DNA of 64,000 nucleotides. Origin: Prochilodus magdalenae (lineage: Eukaryota; Chordata; Actinopteri; Characiformes; Prochilodontidae). The translations under genes were made by a program, and so were the position numbers. Positions 1 through 12,613 of the stretch are shown one piece after another. Where the stretch lies: positions 62,001 to 126,000 of the forward strand of contig JAMWET010001033.1 of the NCBI GenBank assembly GCA_024036415.1. Reading direction: 5' to 3'. The notes below the pieces were generated by a model. It was not told the DNA's origin and searched no databases. It saw nothing but the letters and a program-made list of their open reading frames with translations. Position 1 is the stretch's first letter, and each line of letters starts with the position of its first letter.

Positions 1-60
1 CTAAGATTAACATGATATTGAAACAGAGAACTTTTCCTTAAATGTCTTCTGCCTCCACAG

Positions 61-3000
61 ACGAACTCTTTGATGAAGGCTAGCTGGCCTGTAGCTGGTC
101 CAGTGGATGAGATTCTGATCCGTTCCTCACAGTACCTGATGGAGACTGCCCATGATCTGCGCTTACGCCTCAAAGCTTACATGCAGCCACCCAAGAACAA
201 GGTATGGCCTGCATGTAATCTTTGTGCATCCTTTTATTATTCCATACTATATGTGAAAATAAGCAGGTAAGATAATCCAAATCAGTAAAGAAATATATGT
301 ACAAATGTTCACTGCCTCGCATGTGAAAGCAGTTGGTGTCTTTACAGTAATGTTTAATGCTTGCTGTTTTTTTGTGTTGGAATTACGACAGTCATTCAGT
401 AAACCCAACTGTCTAATAGCAACACTGCTGTTTCTGATTCACTCACACCAGTACAATACATAAAAACACCACCACCACGTCATTGTCACTGCAGTGCTGA
501 CAATGATCCACCACCCACATGATACCTGCTCTGTGATGGTCCTAAGCATTCAGGAACAGGGTAATACAGTGTACAAAGACACAGATGGACTACAATCTAA
601 CTGTAGAACTACCAAGTGCCACTATATGTTCAGTGGAGCTGATGCAATGGACAGTGAGTGTACCTAGTAATACAGTGGCCACCTTTACCTCTTTAATCCA
701 TTATATCTAAAAGCTTATTAATAGTTAATCTCATTTTGCGCATCCATCCCCACACCTTTCTCTAATGCTTCCCTGTTTGGCAGCCTAATTCGTCCAGCCC
801 GCCTTGAAGTGCTTTTTGCCTCCGCATTGTCCCAAATACCACCCATATAGCTCCTCTGAATGTAATGTGCAAACCAAAACCTCATGCGGTGTGAGATATC
901 TGTCATTAGAGTCACTGGACAGGGTAGTCCATTGCCATCTCTGGGTATATTTATATCTCCACTGTGCAGAGCCCAGCCCAGTGTCAGCAGGGAGAGCACA
1001 CCGGGTCAGCCTGAGGGGCTGAGTGGAAGAGAGACGACAGATGTCATGTAGAATATGCTCACACAGGTTACATGGCTCCCTCGATGGAGGAGGAGTGTAC
1101 CGTCCGCTTGCTTTTAAGATGGCACCATTCCCTTTTAGACAGCGTTAACCATGCTAGGGCTTAGGTAATGGGAACATGGGAGGGCGGGCTTTTCTCAGCC
1201 GTGTCACACCAGCCATGTGGTAATGGACGTCGGATTGGATTAGGTGTTGCCTTGGTGATGTGGAGGTGGGGTTAGTGGGCTGAGCATTTGAGAACAGGGG
1301 GGGCTCAGGAGAGTTTGAGTGGCTCAATGCACAAAAATAGCTGCAAACAGAAATATTGCCAGGGCCAGATTGACATTTATGGATGAAAAGTGCCTGTGTC
1401 AAAACCAGAAATGAAAATCTAAAATTGGATAAACGAGTCTTCCTAGGGCCTCACTGAGAGTTTTACTGCTTTGAAGATTTGGTAAGCTTTTTAGTATTCC
1501 GAGTCCATAAAGAAATTCTCAATAAACATTTCATATGCCCAAGTAATTTGCTTATCCTGTAGAGCACTGTAATGAAAATGGCTAGCTGCTTTCAATCTTG
1601 CACATTCCTATTGTTTCACAGAAAGGAGACAACAAACCTACAGCCAAGCCCTCACACTGCACGATCTATGTGGCAAAGAGCTACCCACCATGGCAACACA
1701 GTGCCCTGTCTCTACTAGGCAAGCACTATAAGGTAAGCCTTGGTTTTTACATTCCTTTAAACTAAGTGATACTGATATTGAACTGTTTTTGACAGTTGTA
1801 ATTAAAAAAAACTTTACATTCTGCTTTAATTCAGGTTTATTGTATAGAAATATGACGAGCATTAATCAGCTTAATACTGTTAAAAACATGCATTTGTTAA
1901 AAGAAAAGGAAAAAAATATTAACTCGTATTTTGTGGGTGATTATGGTGACCTGAATTTTTTTTTTTTTTTTTTCCCCTCACTCATTTTTCATTTTTTTGC
2001 AAACTCCTGTACCTGCTAACAAAGGCAGGCATGCCAGGAAAATGTCAGATTGTGCTCTGTGTTTAAGCAGTGAAGACTTAAGTTCTGTGCTGAAAACTAG
2101 TAAATAAAACACGCAAAAGTGAGGGGTAAAAAAACTGTGACTGCTTTTGTCTTCTCAACGCAAAAGCAGCCTGTTAATTACAGGTCATGGAAATTCAGTA
2201 ACACTGTGGATCTCATGGTATGTATTGCAACATCTTTCTGAATCTATAGAACAACAACAAAACTTTGCCTGACAACAAGGTCATAGCCATGGAGCTGGGT
2301 GCCATGCCAGAACTCAAGAAATACATGAAGAGGGTGATGCCATTTGTGGCTATGATTAAGGTAAGACACATTCTCGTTTTGAAGGTGGACATTCTGTCAG
2401 TCCTAAAGTAGTAGACTTGAAAGATAGATTATAGTATACACCCTAGACATGTATACATTAAACATAATTGACTTTATTTTTTATCGCATGGCTGTAAACT
2501 CAGCTGGCTCAAGTCTGATTTTCCCACCAAATCCAATTTTCTTGTTGTTTATACTATATTTTAAATGTGGCCTGTATCTTACATTAGATCCAGCTTCCAA
2601 CCTGGCCCGCATGTGCAAAAGATCACATGCTGCATTCATTCCGCAATGACCACAGACTAGTGGGGGTCCACTCCTGGTTTCGGTTTCAGTTACTTCACTA
2701 GGATCATGGGCGACTATAAAATGGCGGTATCGAATGTGTCGTGGTGCTGGTGGGTTATCAGTTTGAGAGAGCTATAATTGTAGATTCTAGAACCGCAACA
2801 CACAGATGGGCTTCAACCTGACTGTTGCACTGTTGCCGCCCTTTGGATGCATGTTGAATTGCAGTTGAATTATTGCAGTTAAAATTGTGTTAAATTATGA
2901 AATATAAAGTTGTATTTATGGCATTTTAAGCATATTTGAGTGCTCCCTCTGAAATGCTATTGAGTAATCAAACCGCTTTATAATATTATAATGTTGTAAC

Positions 3001-3097
3001 CTAGAACACTGGTACAATAACAAGCCTTGTTATTGTGGAACTCTCTTAAATGGAACTGCTGCTTTCCACTTTAGCTATTGCTTTTGTTAGTGTTTGT

Positions 3098-3129
<32 letters not shown>

Positions 3130-5918
3130 ATTGTTAATTGTTTAATTTAATTTCAGATTTTTCATTCATTTAATGTTTTTCCTTCTCTTTTTATAACTTA
3201 GATATTCTTTCTATTCTTTCTTTAGGTATCTGTCTTATTGTTTCATGTGAGCAGGCAGTTGTCAAAGCATTGCTTTGCACTGTATGACTATGTATGGCAC
3301 ACATTGCTTTGAATCAGTGATATGTATCCCTTTTCAAAAAGGGATATTTTTGTGAGCTGTAGAGAAGAAGCGGTTTATGTCAAACCAGTACATTTAAGTG
3401 TGTGTGGCTGTGTCTCTCAGGACAACCTGGAGAAGAACGGGCCAAGGGTTCTGGACCTGGAGCTGGAGTTTGATGAGCGAGCAGTTCTGCTGGAGAACAT
3501 TGTTTATCTGACCAACTCTCTGGAGGTAGGCAGGAGAACAGCTGAGCCGATATTTCTGAAAAGCAGTCAAGAATCTGATGCAGCCCTGCAACCCACTGTG
3601 TATAAGCGAACCCCCAGTTGCTGGCGTCACGCATTTTCCTGCCTCTGTATAGGGCTTAAAGAATCACTACCTCTGACATAATCAGCTAATTTAAAGTCTG
3701 TGTAAGTTTTATCTGTATAAATGATGTACTTGGGTAATTTGTTACGTTTAAGCCGCCCTGTTTCTGCCTTCAGCTGGATCAGATAGACGTGCTGTTTGCC
3801 TCTGAGGCCGACGACAAAGTGAAGGAGGACTGTTGCCCGGGGAAACCGTTCAGTGTCTTCAGATCTGAGGTACGGCTGTTGCAGCAACCACCCACTCACA
3901 CAAAATAGGCCTCGTCTATTGTTTCTTCCTTTTCTTCCTTTTTTTTTAATGGCTGATCAGTCCTCCACTACACACAGTGAGATAGGGGGGCTAAATTTAG
4001 CAGAGTTCTCTGCATTGTTAACGCTGCTGAGACAGAATTACAGTTATCATTCAGGCACCAAAGTGCTCAGTGAATCAGTGCCAGGGTTGTGGTGGTTCTA
4101 AACACTGGAACAATAGGAACAGAATGTAATACTAGAATGTCATGCTATATAATGAATATTACTCAACAGCATGTGTAAACTCATTCTGCATAGAGTTTAG
4201 AGCTGCGTGCCATTTGTGCTTGCACACAAGGAATTTGCATTTAACCCATACATGCAGTGAAACACCCACACTCACAGGCACACACGCTAGTGAGACTAGT
4301 GGGCAGCCCTATCCACAGTGCCTGGGGAGAAGTTCGGGTTAGATACCTTTCTCAAGCACACCTTAGTTTTGTCCTGCCGGGTTCAAGAAATCAAACCAAC
4401 AACGTTCCAGTTAGGCTGACTCCCGGCCCTGAGGGCCCCAACCATATAGTTGGATAGTAGTGCTTATATACACTAAAGTTTGTCAACACCACTCGGCTAC
4501 TGTAACGTTAAATGTGGGCATCACAGTACCAAATTTCACATTACGGCTGCAAAAGCAAGCAGCTAACATGAATGTTGCAAGGCTTATTCAAGCTAAGTGA
4601 AGTAGTAATAAGGTTAAAGGTGGTAGTAACTTCAGGCTCCTACAGATGGCACTGCACGTGGATGATGGGGCTGTAAATACTTATAGGGTGTGTGACGGGA
4701 CTAATAGATTGAGAAGAGGTGGCACAGTGCAGCTTGTTCCATGTGTGGAAAATGGGTCCAAAGCAGATGATAATGATGAGCTAAAAGTAGTGATTGTATT
4801 TAAGCGTCCCGAAGGCCAGTAGCTGAATTTGCAGGTGTATGGAAGTGCAAGGTCGTACGGGTCTACCAGCAGTGGCACGAATCCCAGTCTACAGGAAGTT
4901 CTCCTCAAAATTGTCCAAGGGAAGGCATCCACCAAATCTGGCCGGACAGTGCAATTCTTTGATGAAAGAGTGGCTAAACATTGAATTTGGCCACATCAGT
5001 CACAGCTGTTTTCCGTGCTTGTGGCGGTATTACATGCTATTAGGTAGGTTTCAGTCACATGTGAATCATTTTTCAACTCTTGGGTGAGCTTACTGTTGTG
5101 ATAGACGGCGTGTATTGCCAACAGAGAATTTGCAGAGTGCCAACAACACTCTGATAATGGTTGTTGTTGTGAATATATACTGTATATAAAGTTTCACCTT
5201 TTGGAACCAGAAATCCCTCTTTGACAACAACACTTACAACATGGTTCATGTTCCTTTCTAATCGCTGATATCGATTTATCTGCAAATGGCTCAAACGGAC
5301 GATAATATTGGCACACCAATATACAGGTGGGGCTCTAAAGGCTATATATCAGTGATGGGGCTGCATTTATGTTATACAGTAAACTGCAGAGTACTATTAG
5401 TAAAGCATTATAGATCATTAAGCTACAAGTTCTGTTTTTCTTTTTTCCTTCCCCATAGCCTGGAGTGTCGGTGTCCCTGCTGAATCCTCAGCCGTGCAAC
5501 GGTCTCTTCACTACCCGAATTGAAATCCGCCAGGGAGACAGCAAGGATAGCATTATCCGCAGACTATCCAAAATGAACAGAGGCATCAAAGGTAAGACTT
5601 CATGGAAAAACTGGCATCCTCATAAAAACGTGTCTACCTGGCTTTTGTGTGTGTTTAAAAATATTTAGTTGGGAATCTTAGGAGTTCTAACTCCTGCATC
5701 CTTCTTCCTCAGACTTATCCAAAGTGAAGCTCATGCGTTTTGAGGACCCATTGCTTGGCCCCCGCAGGGTGCCTGTTTTGGGAAAAGAAGAGCAGGGAAA
5801 GCTCCCCGTATCGGAAAAGTCTGTCTTCCACATAAACGTAGAGGACAAGAAGGTACATTTAAGTGACAACGGCCTCAAGGTGGACATCGGAGACACTCTT
5901 ATCTACCTAGTCCAGTGA
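61..5918 (+). CDS. lars1: Leucyl-tRNA synthetase, cytoplasmic: C-terminal seven exons (5'-partial)
   Basis: Class I aminoacyl-tRNA synthetase that charges tRNA-Leu in the cytosol and, in vertebrates, also acts as a leucine sensor for mTORC1. Seven coding exons are seen: 61-201, 1622-1732, 2250-2360, 3421-3525, 3774-3869, 5459-5591 and 5713-5918. All have GT-AG junctions; every junction is phase 0 except the last (phase 1, Asp codon split). Joined, they give 300 residues without a stop, ending at TGA 5916-5918. Landmarks include [20 protein letters not shown] (exon 1), the [13 protein letters not shown] block (exon 2), [14 protein letters not shown] (exon 4), [16 protein letters not shown] (exon 6) and the carboxyl end [12 protein letters not shown], which match the vertebrate enzyme by recall. 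This is the end of the anticodon-binding region plus the eukaryote-specific C-terminal extension that contacts tRNA. The catalytic HIGH/KMSKS core and editing domain (about 875 residues of a usual total near 1,176) lie upstream of the window. Nothing looks broken. Confidence 0.97.
420..670 (+). repeat. Dispersed repeat family C copy (lars1 intron)
   Basis: Shares long stretches with copies at 42380-42640, 46345-46900 (opposite strand), 49690-49940 and 53850-54065 (opposite strand). Markers are CTCACACCAG, GATCCACC-CCCA, CTCTGTG-TGGTCCT, GAACAGGGTAA and CAGTGGAGCTGATG. No coding capacity; family not assigned by me. Confidence 0.75.
3097..3129 (+). repeat. (TTCT)n microsatellite
   Basis: About eight tandem TTCT units inside the lars1 intron before the exon at 3421. 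Confidence 0.95.
4230..4450. repeat. SINE-like dispersed repeat
   Basis: The block with TTTAACCCATACATGCAGTG, GGGCAGCCCTATCCACAGTG and a later CTCAAGCACACC resembles sequence at 14410-14620 (opposite strand), 28225-28330 and 60030-60210. The texts match short interspersed repeats common in teleosts; no tRNA-like promoter could be proven here. Confidence 0.55.
4655..5240 (+). mobile_element. Tc1-like family A deletion derivative
   Basis: Starts GATGGGGCTGTAAATAC and contains CAGTCTACAGGAAGTTCTCC and GGCATCCACCAAATCTGGCC. The element end TGGGTGAGCTT is near 5091, followed by about 150 bp also shared with the copy at 48195-48725. It shares the 3' module of the transposase-bearing family A copies but has a non-coding 5' half. 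It lies in a lars1 intron. Confidence 0.7.
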
Positions 5919-6501
5919 GGACTCTTCCTGACATTGGGGGGAAAAGCAGCCATCAAAGTTTCTAAGGTTTCTACTACTTTAACTGGACATTTCTTTCAGT
6001 GGGTCTTTCTTATAGCCGCCTACAAATGGTTTGACTTGAATGCATTAGCATTAGCAAGCACTTGGTCCTGGAAGCAGAGTTGTGGGGTTGTGTTTTTTTT
6101 TTTTTTTTCCTTCAGGTTTGGTTTAGAAGGAACTGCAATTGGTAAAAAGGACAAAGTGAGCCATGCTTGACTGTAACAGTGACCATCTAGGTCAATGCTC
6201 TGTTAAGGTTGCTGTCATATAGTTAGGAATGTCTTGTGCTCTCCCTAATTGGAACATGATCATTAATTTTCATCAGTATTCCAGCTGCACAAAAAAATGC
6301 ATCTAGTCATAAAAGTGCTGTTCACTGTTGTGTATTGACCTGTCAGCTTCTTACTCTGTAAGTGTAAACACAGTTTGTATTTTATCGCTGTCCGATTGTA
6401 AAACTATTAATAAAAGAACGTCTCCCCTTTTTTGTTTCCTGAACACCATTTTTCTTGAATAGAATTGCATGTAGATGATGAATGACAGGCCCTACAATAA
6501 A
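5919..6501 (+). promoter_or_regulatory. lars1: lars1 3' UTR with two polyadenylation signals
   Basis: Sequence after the lars1 stop contains AATAAA at 6409-6414 and a second AATAAA at 6496-6501. Either would give a 3' UTR of about 510-610 nt. A poly-T run lies at about 6094-6107. The use of either site is inferred from position and motif only. Confidence 0.6.
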
Positions 6502-7471
6502 GGAATCGTCATCAGTCTTCAATGCTTTTATGTGTATTAATCCATGCATCTTTGTGTCTGCTGTGTTATTAGTGCACCTCTATGGGCGTACCAGTGAGTT
6601 GTTGCTTGTTTACTTGTGAGCAGAACCTGCAGCAAACTCGGAGGCAGTGCTTAGTACAGTAAGAAAGGGATGTGATCTGTTTTAATGTTCACTGGGCGCG
6701 CAGGAGCAGGAAATGAGACATCAGCTTCGAGAGGACCTGCACCTCTGCCTCATCTGAGTGTTAACTGAAGAAGCTTCAGACATACGAGGTACAGTACTTA
6801 TGTTTTGAGGCTATTAATTTTTCTATTTTCTGTTTATTAATTCATTGTGACGTATGAAGACTGCTCAGTAGGGTAGTTATGCAAGTCTGTGAGGCCCATT
6901 GTGTGCTGTTTTGTGCTGAATGCCAATTTATGGTGCTCCTTATTGTGTTGGGGTGGATGTTCATTTGGGCAGTGTGCATTCTGCTGCTTGTGTGCATCTT
7001 AATTGGCTTTACGATTGTGAATCGAATGTCCTCTGTCTACAGTAGGTGTACCACTTTTCCATTGCGGGTTTCTCCACTCGTACTTCGAGTGTGTTCCTGC
7101 CTATGTGGCTGTGTGTTAGCCACTCAAAAAAGCCTTGTCTCTTATCAGTCCAGAGCAGCTGGCTGGTTTAGCTTCTTGATCAGGCAGCTATCTGAAGAAG
7201 CACACCCCTGTCACTATGGGAAAGCTCACCCATGCCTTTCCCTCAGCCCCCTGTCAGTCCGAGGAATTTGTTACGCGCCGACGCCCCAACAGCCAGCACG
7301 ATGTAAGTGTTCGCCCCCACTATCAGAAGCCATCACTTGTGTGGAGGGTAACGTTGTCAAAACACTGTCAAAACATTCAGGTCAGGGCTGTATTCTTGTA
7401 CCGTGCTGCTACCGTTCGCTACTTGAAAGCACACTGCCTGTGACTCCTAGTTGTGTCTCTGTGGTTTCGCC
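6502..7471 (+). other. lars1-plac8l1 spacer / plac8l1 5' region with a 245-codon open frame
   Basis: The probable plac8l1 promoter and 5' UTR lie here. A reading frame of 245 codons (6879-7616, + strand) runs through it and overlaps the first plac8l1 coding exon in another frame. Its residues about 17-48 form a strongly hydrophobic stretch (MVLLIVLGWMFIWAVCILLL and on), followed by Cys/Ser-rich sequence. I recognise no family and do not call it a gene; it is the longest single open frame in the window. Confidence 0.3.
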
Positions 7472-10400
7472 ATGCAACAGCTACCTCTTCTGTCATCTGA
7501 GCATAACATGGAAGACTCAGGTGGACGTGCAGCTGGAGACAACGGAGAAGGGAACTGGTCACCACACAGTGATGGAGGGGAACTTCCTGTGCTTACGCAG
7601 CCGGGCCTTGGAGTAACCACCACCACGGTGACCACCATCACACAGACGGGAGGGGACTGGAGCACAGGGCTTTTTGAAGTTTGCAGCGACAGCAGCACAT
7701 GTAAGATGATGTACTCAGAAGTTCGCTTTTCTGTGCGTGAGAATAAAAGCATGTGGTTAGGAGATACGTGACTGCCTAAATGTAGCACTAGTAGAGGTAG
7801 AGGCAATATGGCACGAATATAGTATTGTGATCGTTCAAGACCACGTTTTTATATACATAATAGGTCATGATGTTTATATTTTTAGACACCTGATCAGTTG
7901 AAACAGAAATAAGAACCAGTAGTGCTACACTAAGTTCTATCCAAACCACAACTTTTATTCAACATTGGCCATTTAGTGTTGCACTGAATTTTGAGTTGGA
8001 CTCTCTTTATAATGAAATATTTCACACATCTGTAGTACTTGTACAACACTGATACGGCATATGTTCGGTAAAAGCATTTATTGTGACATAAGGTTATACA
8101 ATATAACAATATATGTAACAAAAGGTTATGGCCACAATTTCACATTATGCACATGTCACCAAACCAATTGGTGCATATTACTTTCCATTCATTCTGAGAA
8201 ATTTAAGCTTGTTCTGTTTCTTTAAGACTTTAATACCACGTAAACATCAGTACAATTAAAGGGCATTCCTTTTTTTTTTAGATTTTGTGTTGGAGTACAA
8301 GTTTGGTAATTATTTACATTTATGGCATTTGACAGACACACTTGTTCAGTGTGACTTACTGTTTATGTGTACAAAGTAGGCACAAGCAGTGATGGGAGTC
8401 CTGCCCATGGACTCTTCTTGATACGATGAAGGGTGGTTGCCCAGTATGGAGGGTAGAGATGTAACCCACTACACTATGCCAATCAAAAATGATTACTGAG
8501 CCAAAATGCACAGTAATATTTCCATTAGGTATAAAGGGGTTATTATTGACAAGAAATCAATTCAGTTTCCACAATTTACAAATTGTTGGATTCATGTTCA
8601 TGTACTACCAATTAAGATGCGCTTCGCGGTAAGATGCACAGTGGTTGGATGTGAAAACGTCGGATGTGATTGAGTTGCTCACGGTTGTGCTGATATATCC
8701 TTCAGAACCGCATGTTTGAGGTGCTCAATGCTTCTGAAACCTACACCAGGCAAGCTGTTGCAGAAATGGTTACTATTCATAACCCCATCTGTGACATTAT
8801 TTAACAGCAGTGTTTTGTTAAAGCTATTCATACGCATACAGTAAACTGACACAATGGCCCCAGTTGTAGCTCTATTTTATTTTATTTCACATAAAATGTA
8901 CTCGGTGGGCATTAAATAAAATGGCTGTATTTGTGTTGTAGACATCACAACACAATGACAAGGAAATGACAGAAGTTTCTCTACCATTTCAAATAAACAT
9001 CTAAACAACTGTATCCTGCTGACAGTTGGAGAACATGATTACAATCCCCCCTCAAATGGTCCATGTTGTGGTTGTGAAAATGTACTGTAGATAAAGCCTT
9101 AGACTAAAAGACCCTCTTTTATTGGCAGTAACTTTGACTAAACTCAGTAGCTGCTGTCTAGTCCTACAGAGCGGCTAGGTATATAGGTATTTCTCTTTTT
9201 ACATCATGTTTTGGTCATTTCATGCAGTTCACTTGGCCATTCTAAAATACTTCACCTCTTCTGCTGGTCCTCCATGTTAACCTCACATAAAACCTTTATT
9301 ACACATGAATTCTGTTATGGTAGGCTTATGATCATACACTCGTAGTTGTACACATAGATGCACCCAGAAGGAATCAACTAACAGGAATGAAACTCGGTGG
9401 GTAGGTTTGAAATTGTGAGGCATGCAAATGAATCAAGGATGGGGCTCATCTCGGTAGCTGACTGACCCAACAGCCACGATTAAAGACGTTTGAACTCTGA
9501 GTCTCCCTGTGTTTGAGTGAATGCCTGCCGCAGGTTAGACTGGAACCTTTTTTCTTACAAACATCTTTAATCTGCAGAGTGGCAATTGCTTGATTGGATG
9601 TTAGGGATATACTGAGCAGCACTGATTTTTAATTATCATGTTGAAGATTGGAGTTGCATCTGTTTCTGCTTTACAATTTTGTGATCAGTCTAAAAAAAAT
9701 AAAAAGAACTTTACGTACATTAGTGGGCTGTCATACAGTCTGAAACTGGGGTTTTTCTGCTTCTGTGTTAACAAATTTTAGGTTTATTACCCTGACCCTT
9801 GTCAAAGCTAATGAAGCCCAACTCTCTCTTTAATCTCTTTCTTGACTTGGTGCTGCTTCTCTACTTTTCACTCCAATTTCAACTCCAGGTTTGATGGGAG
9901 CCTTCGTGCCTTGCTGTTTGGACTTGAGTTTGGCTCATCAGTATGGAGAGTGCCTGTGTCTGCCTCTGCTACCCGGCTCCACATTCGCAATGCGGGTTGG
10001 CGTTAGGGAGCGTTTCAAAATCAGGGTGAGTACTAACAGGTAAAATATGCTGAATTAATAAAAGTAAGAGAAGAGTAATGGGTACGAATGAGTATATCAT
10101 TCATTTGAAAGCCTACCTGTGGTATAATGAACCCCGAAAAGAAGTCCTCCCAGATAATAAACACTTTTCCCTCTCTGATGTTGTGGTGGTGTTTTAATTA
10201 TATGGAAATGGGTTCTTTGGTTAAGGTGACAGTCATGTGCTACTGCTAATGTTCCTACATTGAGCTGCTGGACAACCAGGTTTTACCTTTTGCTCCTCAT
10301 CTTACTGATGAACGTAACATTCCCTGTATTCCTAGATGACAATTTCCACATTCACAGGGCTGCAAATGTGACTGATTGGCATAATGAACACTCTGGAGCA

Positions 10401-12286
10401 TTCACTCTTCTGGACTGGCCTGCAAAATCCCCAGAGTCGATTCGCTTTGAAAATCTGTGGGAATACCTGGAACAACCCGTAAATCACCAGGGAAGGCATC
10501 TACCAAATCTGGCCCAACCGACGAATCCTTTGATGCAAGAGTGTTTAAACATCCTTGCCAAATCCAGTCACAGTTGTTATTGGTGCACGTAGAGATATTG
10601 CACTCTATTAGGGACTATGCAAATTCAGTGATGGGAGAATAGAGGTTTTTCTGAGATTTTCCCATTCTTTAGTTCTCTCATAAACACTGCTGAGTCATGT
10701 AGATGTATTGTATTATTTTTTTCTGTTTTTTAACTACTGCTCATTTATTGTTAGTTTATTTTGAAACAGCCTTTAACATCAGGACAAGTCAACTTCAGTA
10801 TGATTATAAAACAAAGGCTTTGTAAACAGCATCACTGTGATCCCGCAGTCAAACCTTATGGATAATGTTTTTGACTCAAACAGCTACATAAAAGCTTTGT
10901 TTGATCTTCAGCAAATTTACATATAAATGTGCTTAGAATGCCTCTTCCACCTGCTCTTGCAAACAGGGGACAGTTGAGGAAAAAAAAGTCCAGAATATCC
11001 AAAACCCTGACGGGTGGTCTGTGGCCCTGTTTACATTTAAATGCTGCATGTGTTCATATCTACACTGTTCTACAGAATACAGTCTTCTCTAATTAGTGAA
11101 TTCAGCTACTTTATGGTGCACCCAGTGAGCACCGTTATTGAAACAGGATGCTGTCGAACAGCTCGACGTGAGCCTAATGTCTTTATACCCCCTTTAGCTG
11201 ATGCATTGGAAATAAAGCCCCCCAGCGCTGCACTGTGGAGCAGTGGAAATGCATTCTCTGGAGTGATGCAGCTACATGCATTACCTTTGGGATGAGTGGA
11301 GTGGCGTTTATGATCCAGAACTAATCATCCAACAGTACAATTAGTCACAATTAGAGACCTCACTAATATTGTTGTGTCAGAATGCTATCAGAAAAAGAGA
11401 GATAAAAATAAAGAGAATGGGGACTGTTACTGCAGCAAAGGGGTTATCTTGTATTAATACTATTGATTTCAGAAGAAACTATATTGGACATATAATGTAA
11501 ATTCTCAAAATTTTTCAGGCTAAAAATAAATTAAGAGAAACTTTATAGACACATTTATTTTCTGAGTTTAACAATACATTTTATAGCAATATATAAATTC
11601 TTAAATAATCATTCAGGCTAAAAAATAAATTAAGAGAAACTTTATAGACAAATATTATTTGAGCTTAGCAATACATTTTCATTAACTTTCAGAAATAAAG
11701 AAATAAACAAACAGAAATAAAGATTTATTTATGATTTTAAATTATTTTATTTCTTATTTTTTTAATACTGCTTATGTAAACTGGAAAGGCTCAACATTAT
11801 TAACGTGAATACAGTTATGATGCAAATGAATTTAAATTTCTTTATGCCTTAAGACGTATTCACTGTATCTGATTAATAACATCCACTGTTTCAAATTAGG
11901 AATGGAGATATTCACAGATTGTGTTTCATTTTATTCCTCTTGGCATAAAATGCTTGGTCCCCTTTGATTGCCGCTTGCTGATGTTATTAATTTAATTAGC
12001 TGTTGGTTCTAGTGGTAGATGATAACTCATGAATACTGATGATGAATACCGATATGACGTTTTGTGGTGGTTTTTAGTCAATTTCTAAAATACCTTGAGT
12101 AACCTCCACTTCTCTCCTTGTGTGTATGTGTATCTGTGCTACCTGTATCTGTAGGGAAATGTGTGTGAGGACTGGGCTACTGTGTACTTTTGCTACCCTT
12201 TGGCTCTTTGTCAGATGATCCGAGAGATGAAGAAGAGGCTGAAGAGTCAGACGTACTCTGTTTCTACCGCACTGGAGTGCTCCTGA
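7472..12286 (+). CDS. plac8l1: PLAC8-like protein 1, three coding exons
   Basis: Member of the PLAC8/cornifelin family of small cysteine-rich proteins; the function of PLAC8L1 itself is poorly known. Coding exons 7472-7700, 9889-10025 and 12155-12286 join in frame (phases 1 and 0, GT-AG introns) to 165 codons before TGA 12284-12286. The family signature is clear: GGDWSTGLFEVCSDSSTC in exon 1, CCLDLSLAHQYGECLCLPLL then GSTFAMRVGVRERFKIRG in exon 2, and NVCEDWATVYFCYPLALCQ with the following MIREMK helix in exon 3. The Cys-rich CLC-PLLPGS hairpin and the RxxxRERxxIxG-x-xCEDW block are the conserved PLAC8 core. The ATG at 7472 was chosen because it is the first in frame after a TAG at 7448-7450. 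A spliced upstream start using the AG at 7449-7450 as acceptor is possible (human protein about 177 aa). The gene sits directly after lars1 on the same strand, as in human 5q32. Confidence 0.93.
8320..8490. repeat. SINE-like remnant in plac8l1 intron 1
   Basis: TTTACATTTATGGCATTTG plus GTAACCCACTACACTATGCC are typical of degraded teleost SINE sequence. The alignment is short and the call weak. Confidence 0.35.
9358..9495 (+). mobile_element. Mariner-like element, 5' terminal fragment
   Basis: GCACCCAGAAGGAATCAACT, then AATGAAACT-GG-GGTAG-TTTGA, then ACTGACCCAACAGC matches the left end of the near-complete copy at 22981. The rest of the element is missing. It lies in plac8l1 intron 1. Confidence 0.7.
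10195..10665 (+). mobile_element. Tc1-like family A remnant with transposase C-terminus
   Basis: The open frame at 10260-10592 encodes a decayed transposase end: HRAANVTDWHNEHSGAF, then LDWPAKSPESIRFENLWEYL, which corresponds to the Tc1 motif SPDLNPxENLWD with the Asp lost. CCCAACCGACGAATCC and a mutated 3' end follow. It lies in plac8l1 intron 2. Inactive: no N-terminus and the motif is broken. Confidence 0.85.
11516..11700 (+). repeat. 98-bp tandem direct duplication
   Basis: The unit beginning CAGGCTAAAAATAAATTAAG at 11516 recurs at 11614 as CAGGCTAAAAAATAAATTAA. Both are followed by GAGAAACTTTATAGACA and later CAATACATTTT. Two AT-rich copies in plac8l1 intron 2. Confidence 0.85.
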
Positions 12287-12607
12287 GAAAGAGAGAGAGG
12301 GAGAGAAAGACAAATCATGAGAGCGAAAAAGAGAATGTGTGTATGAGAGGCAGGGATGTGTATATCAAACACAGAGGGTTTTATTAAAAGACTTGTTGGG
12401 ACGTCTTGGTTGCAGATTTTTGTCTTTGGATGGATGGATGGATGAGATCAGGGGATTTGTTTATATATGCAACGATGATGTGTTTTTCCATGGTTTATAT
12501 TTTCCATGGTAGGTTACATTATTGCAATTACATTACTGGATTTTGTTGAATATATTTTCCACAGAAGCTTACTGATGCGATACAAATTTCTGAAATCAGT
12601 GTTGTGA

Positions 12608-12613
12608 AATAAA
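12608..12613 (+). promoter_or_regulatory. plac8l1: plac8l1 polyadenylation signal
   Basis: AATAAA about 320 nt after the plac8l1 stop, followed within about 15 nt by a 14-base genomic A run (about 12625-12638). This is the best 3' end for the gene. The A run could also cause internal priming in cDNA, so the exact cleavage point is uncertain. Confidence 0.55.

Noticed and set aside
3380..3634. Minus-strand frames opposite lars1 exon 3421-3525
   Set aside because: Antisense shadows of a real coding exon.
7447..7806. 119-codon minus-strand frame opposite plac8l1 exon 1
   Set aside because: Antisense shadow; the + strand frame carries the PLAC8 signature and proper splice sites.
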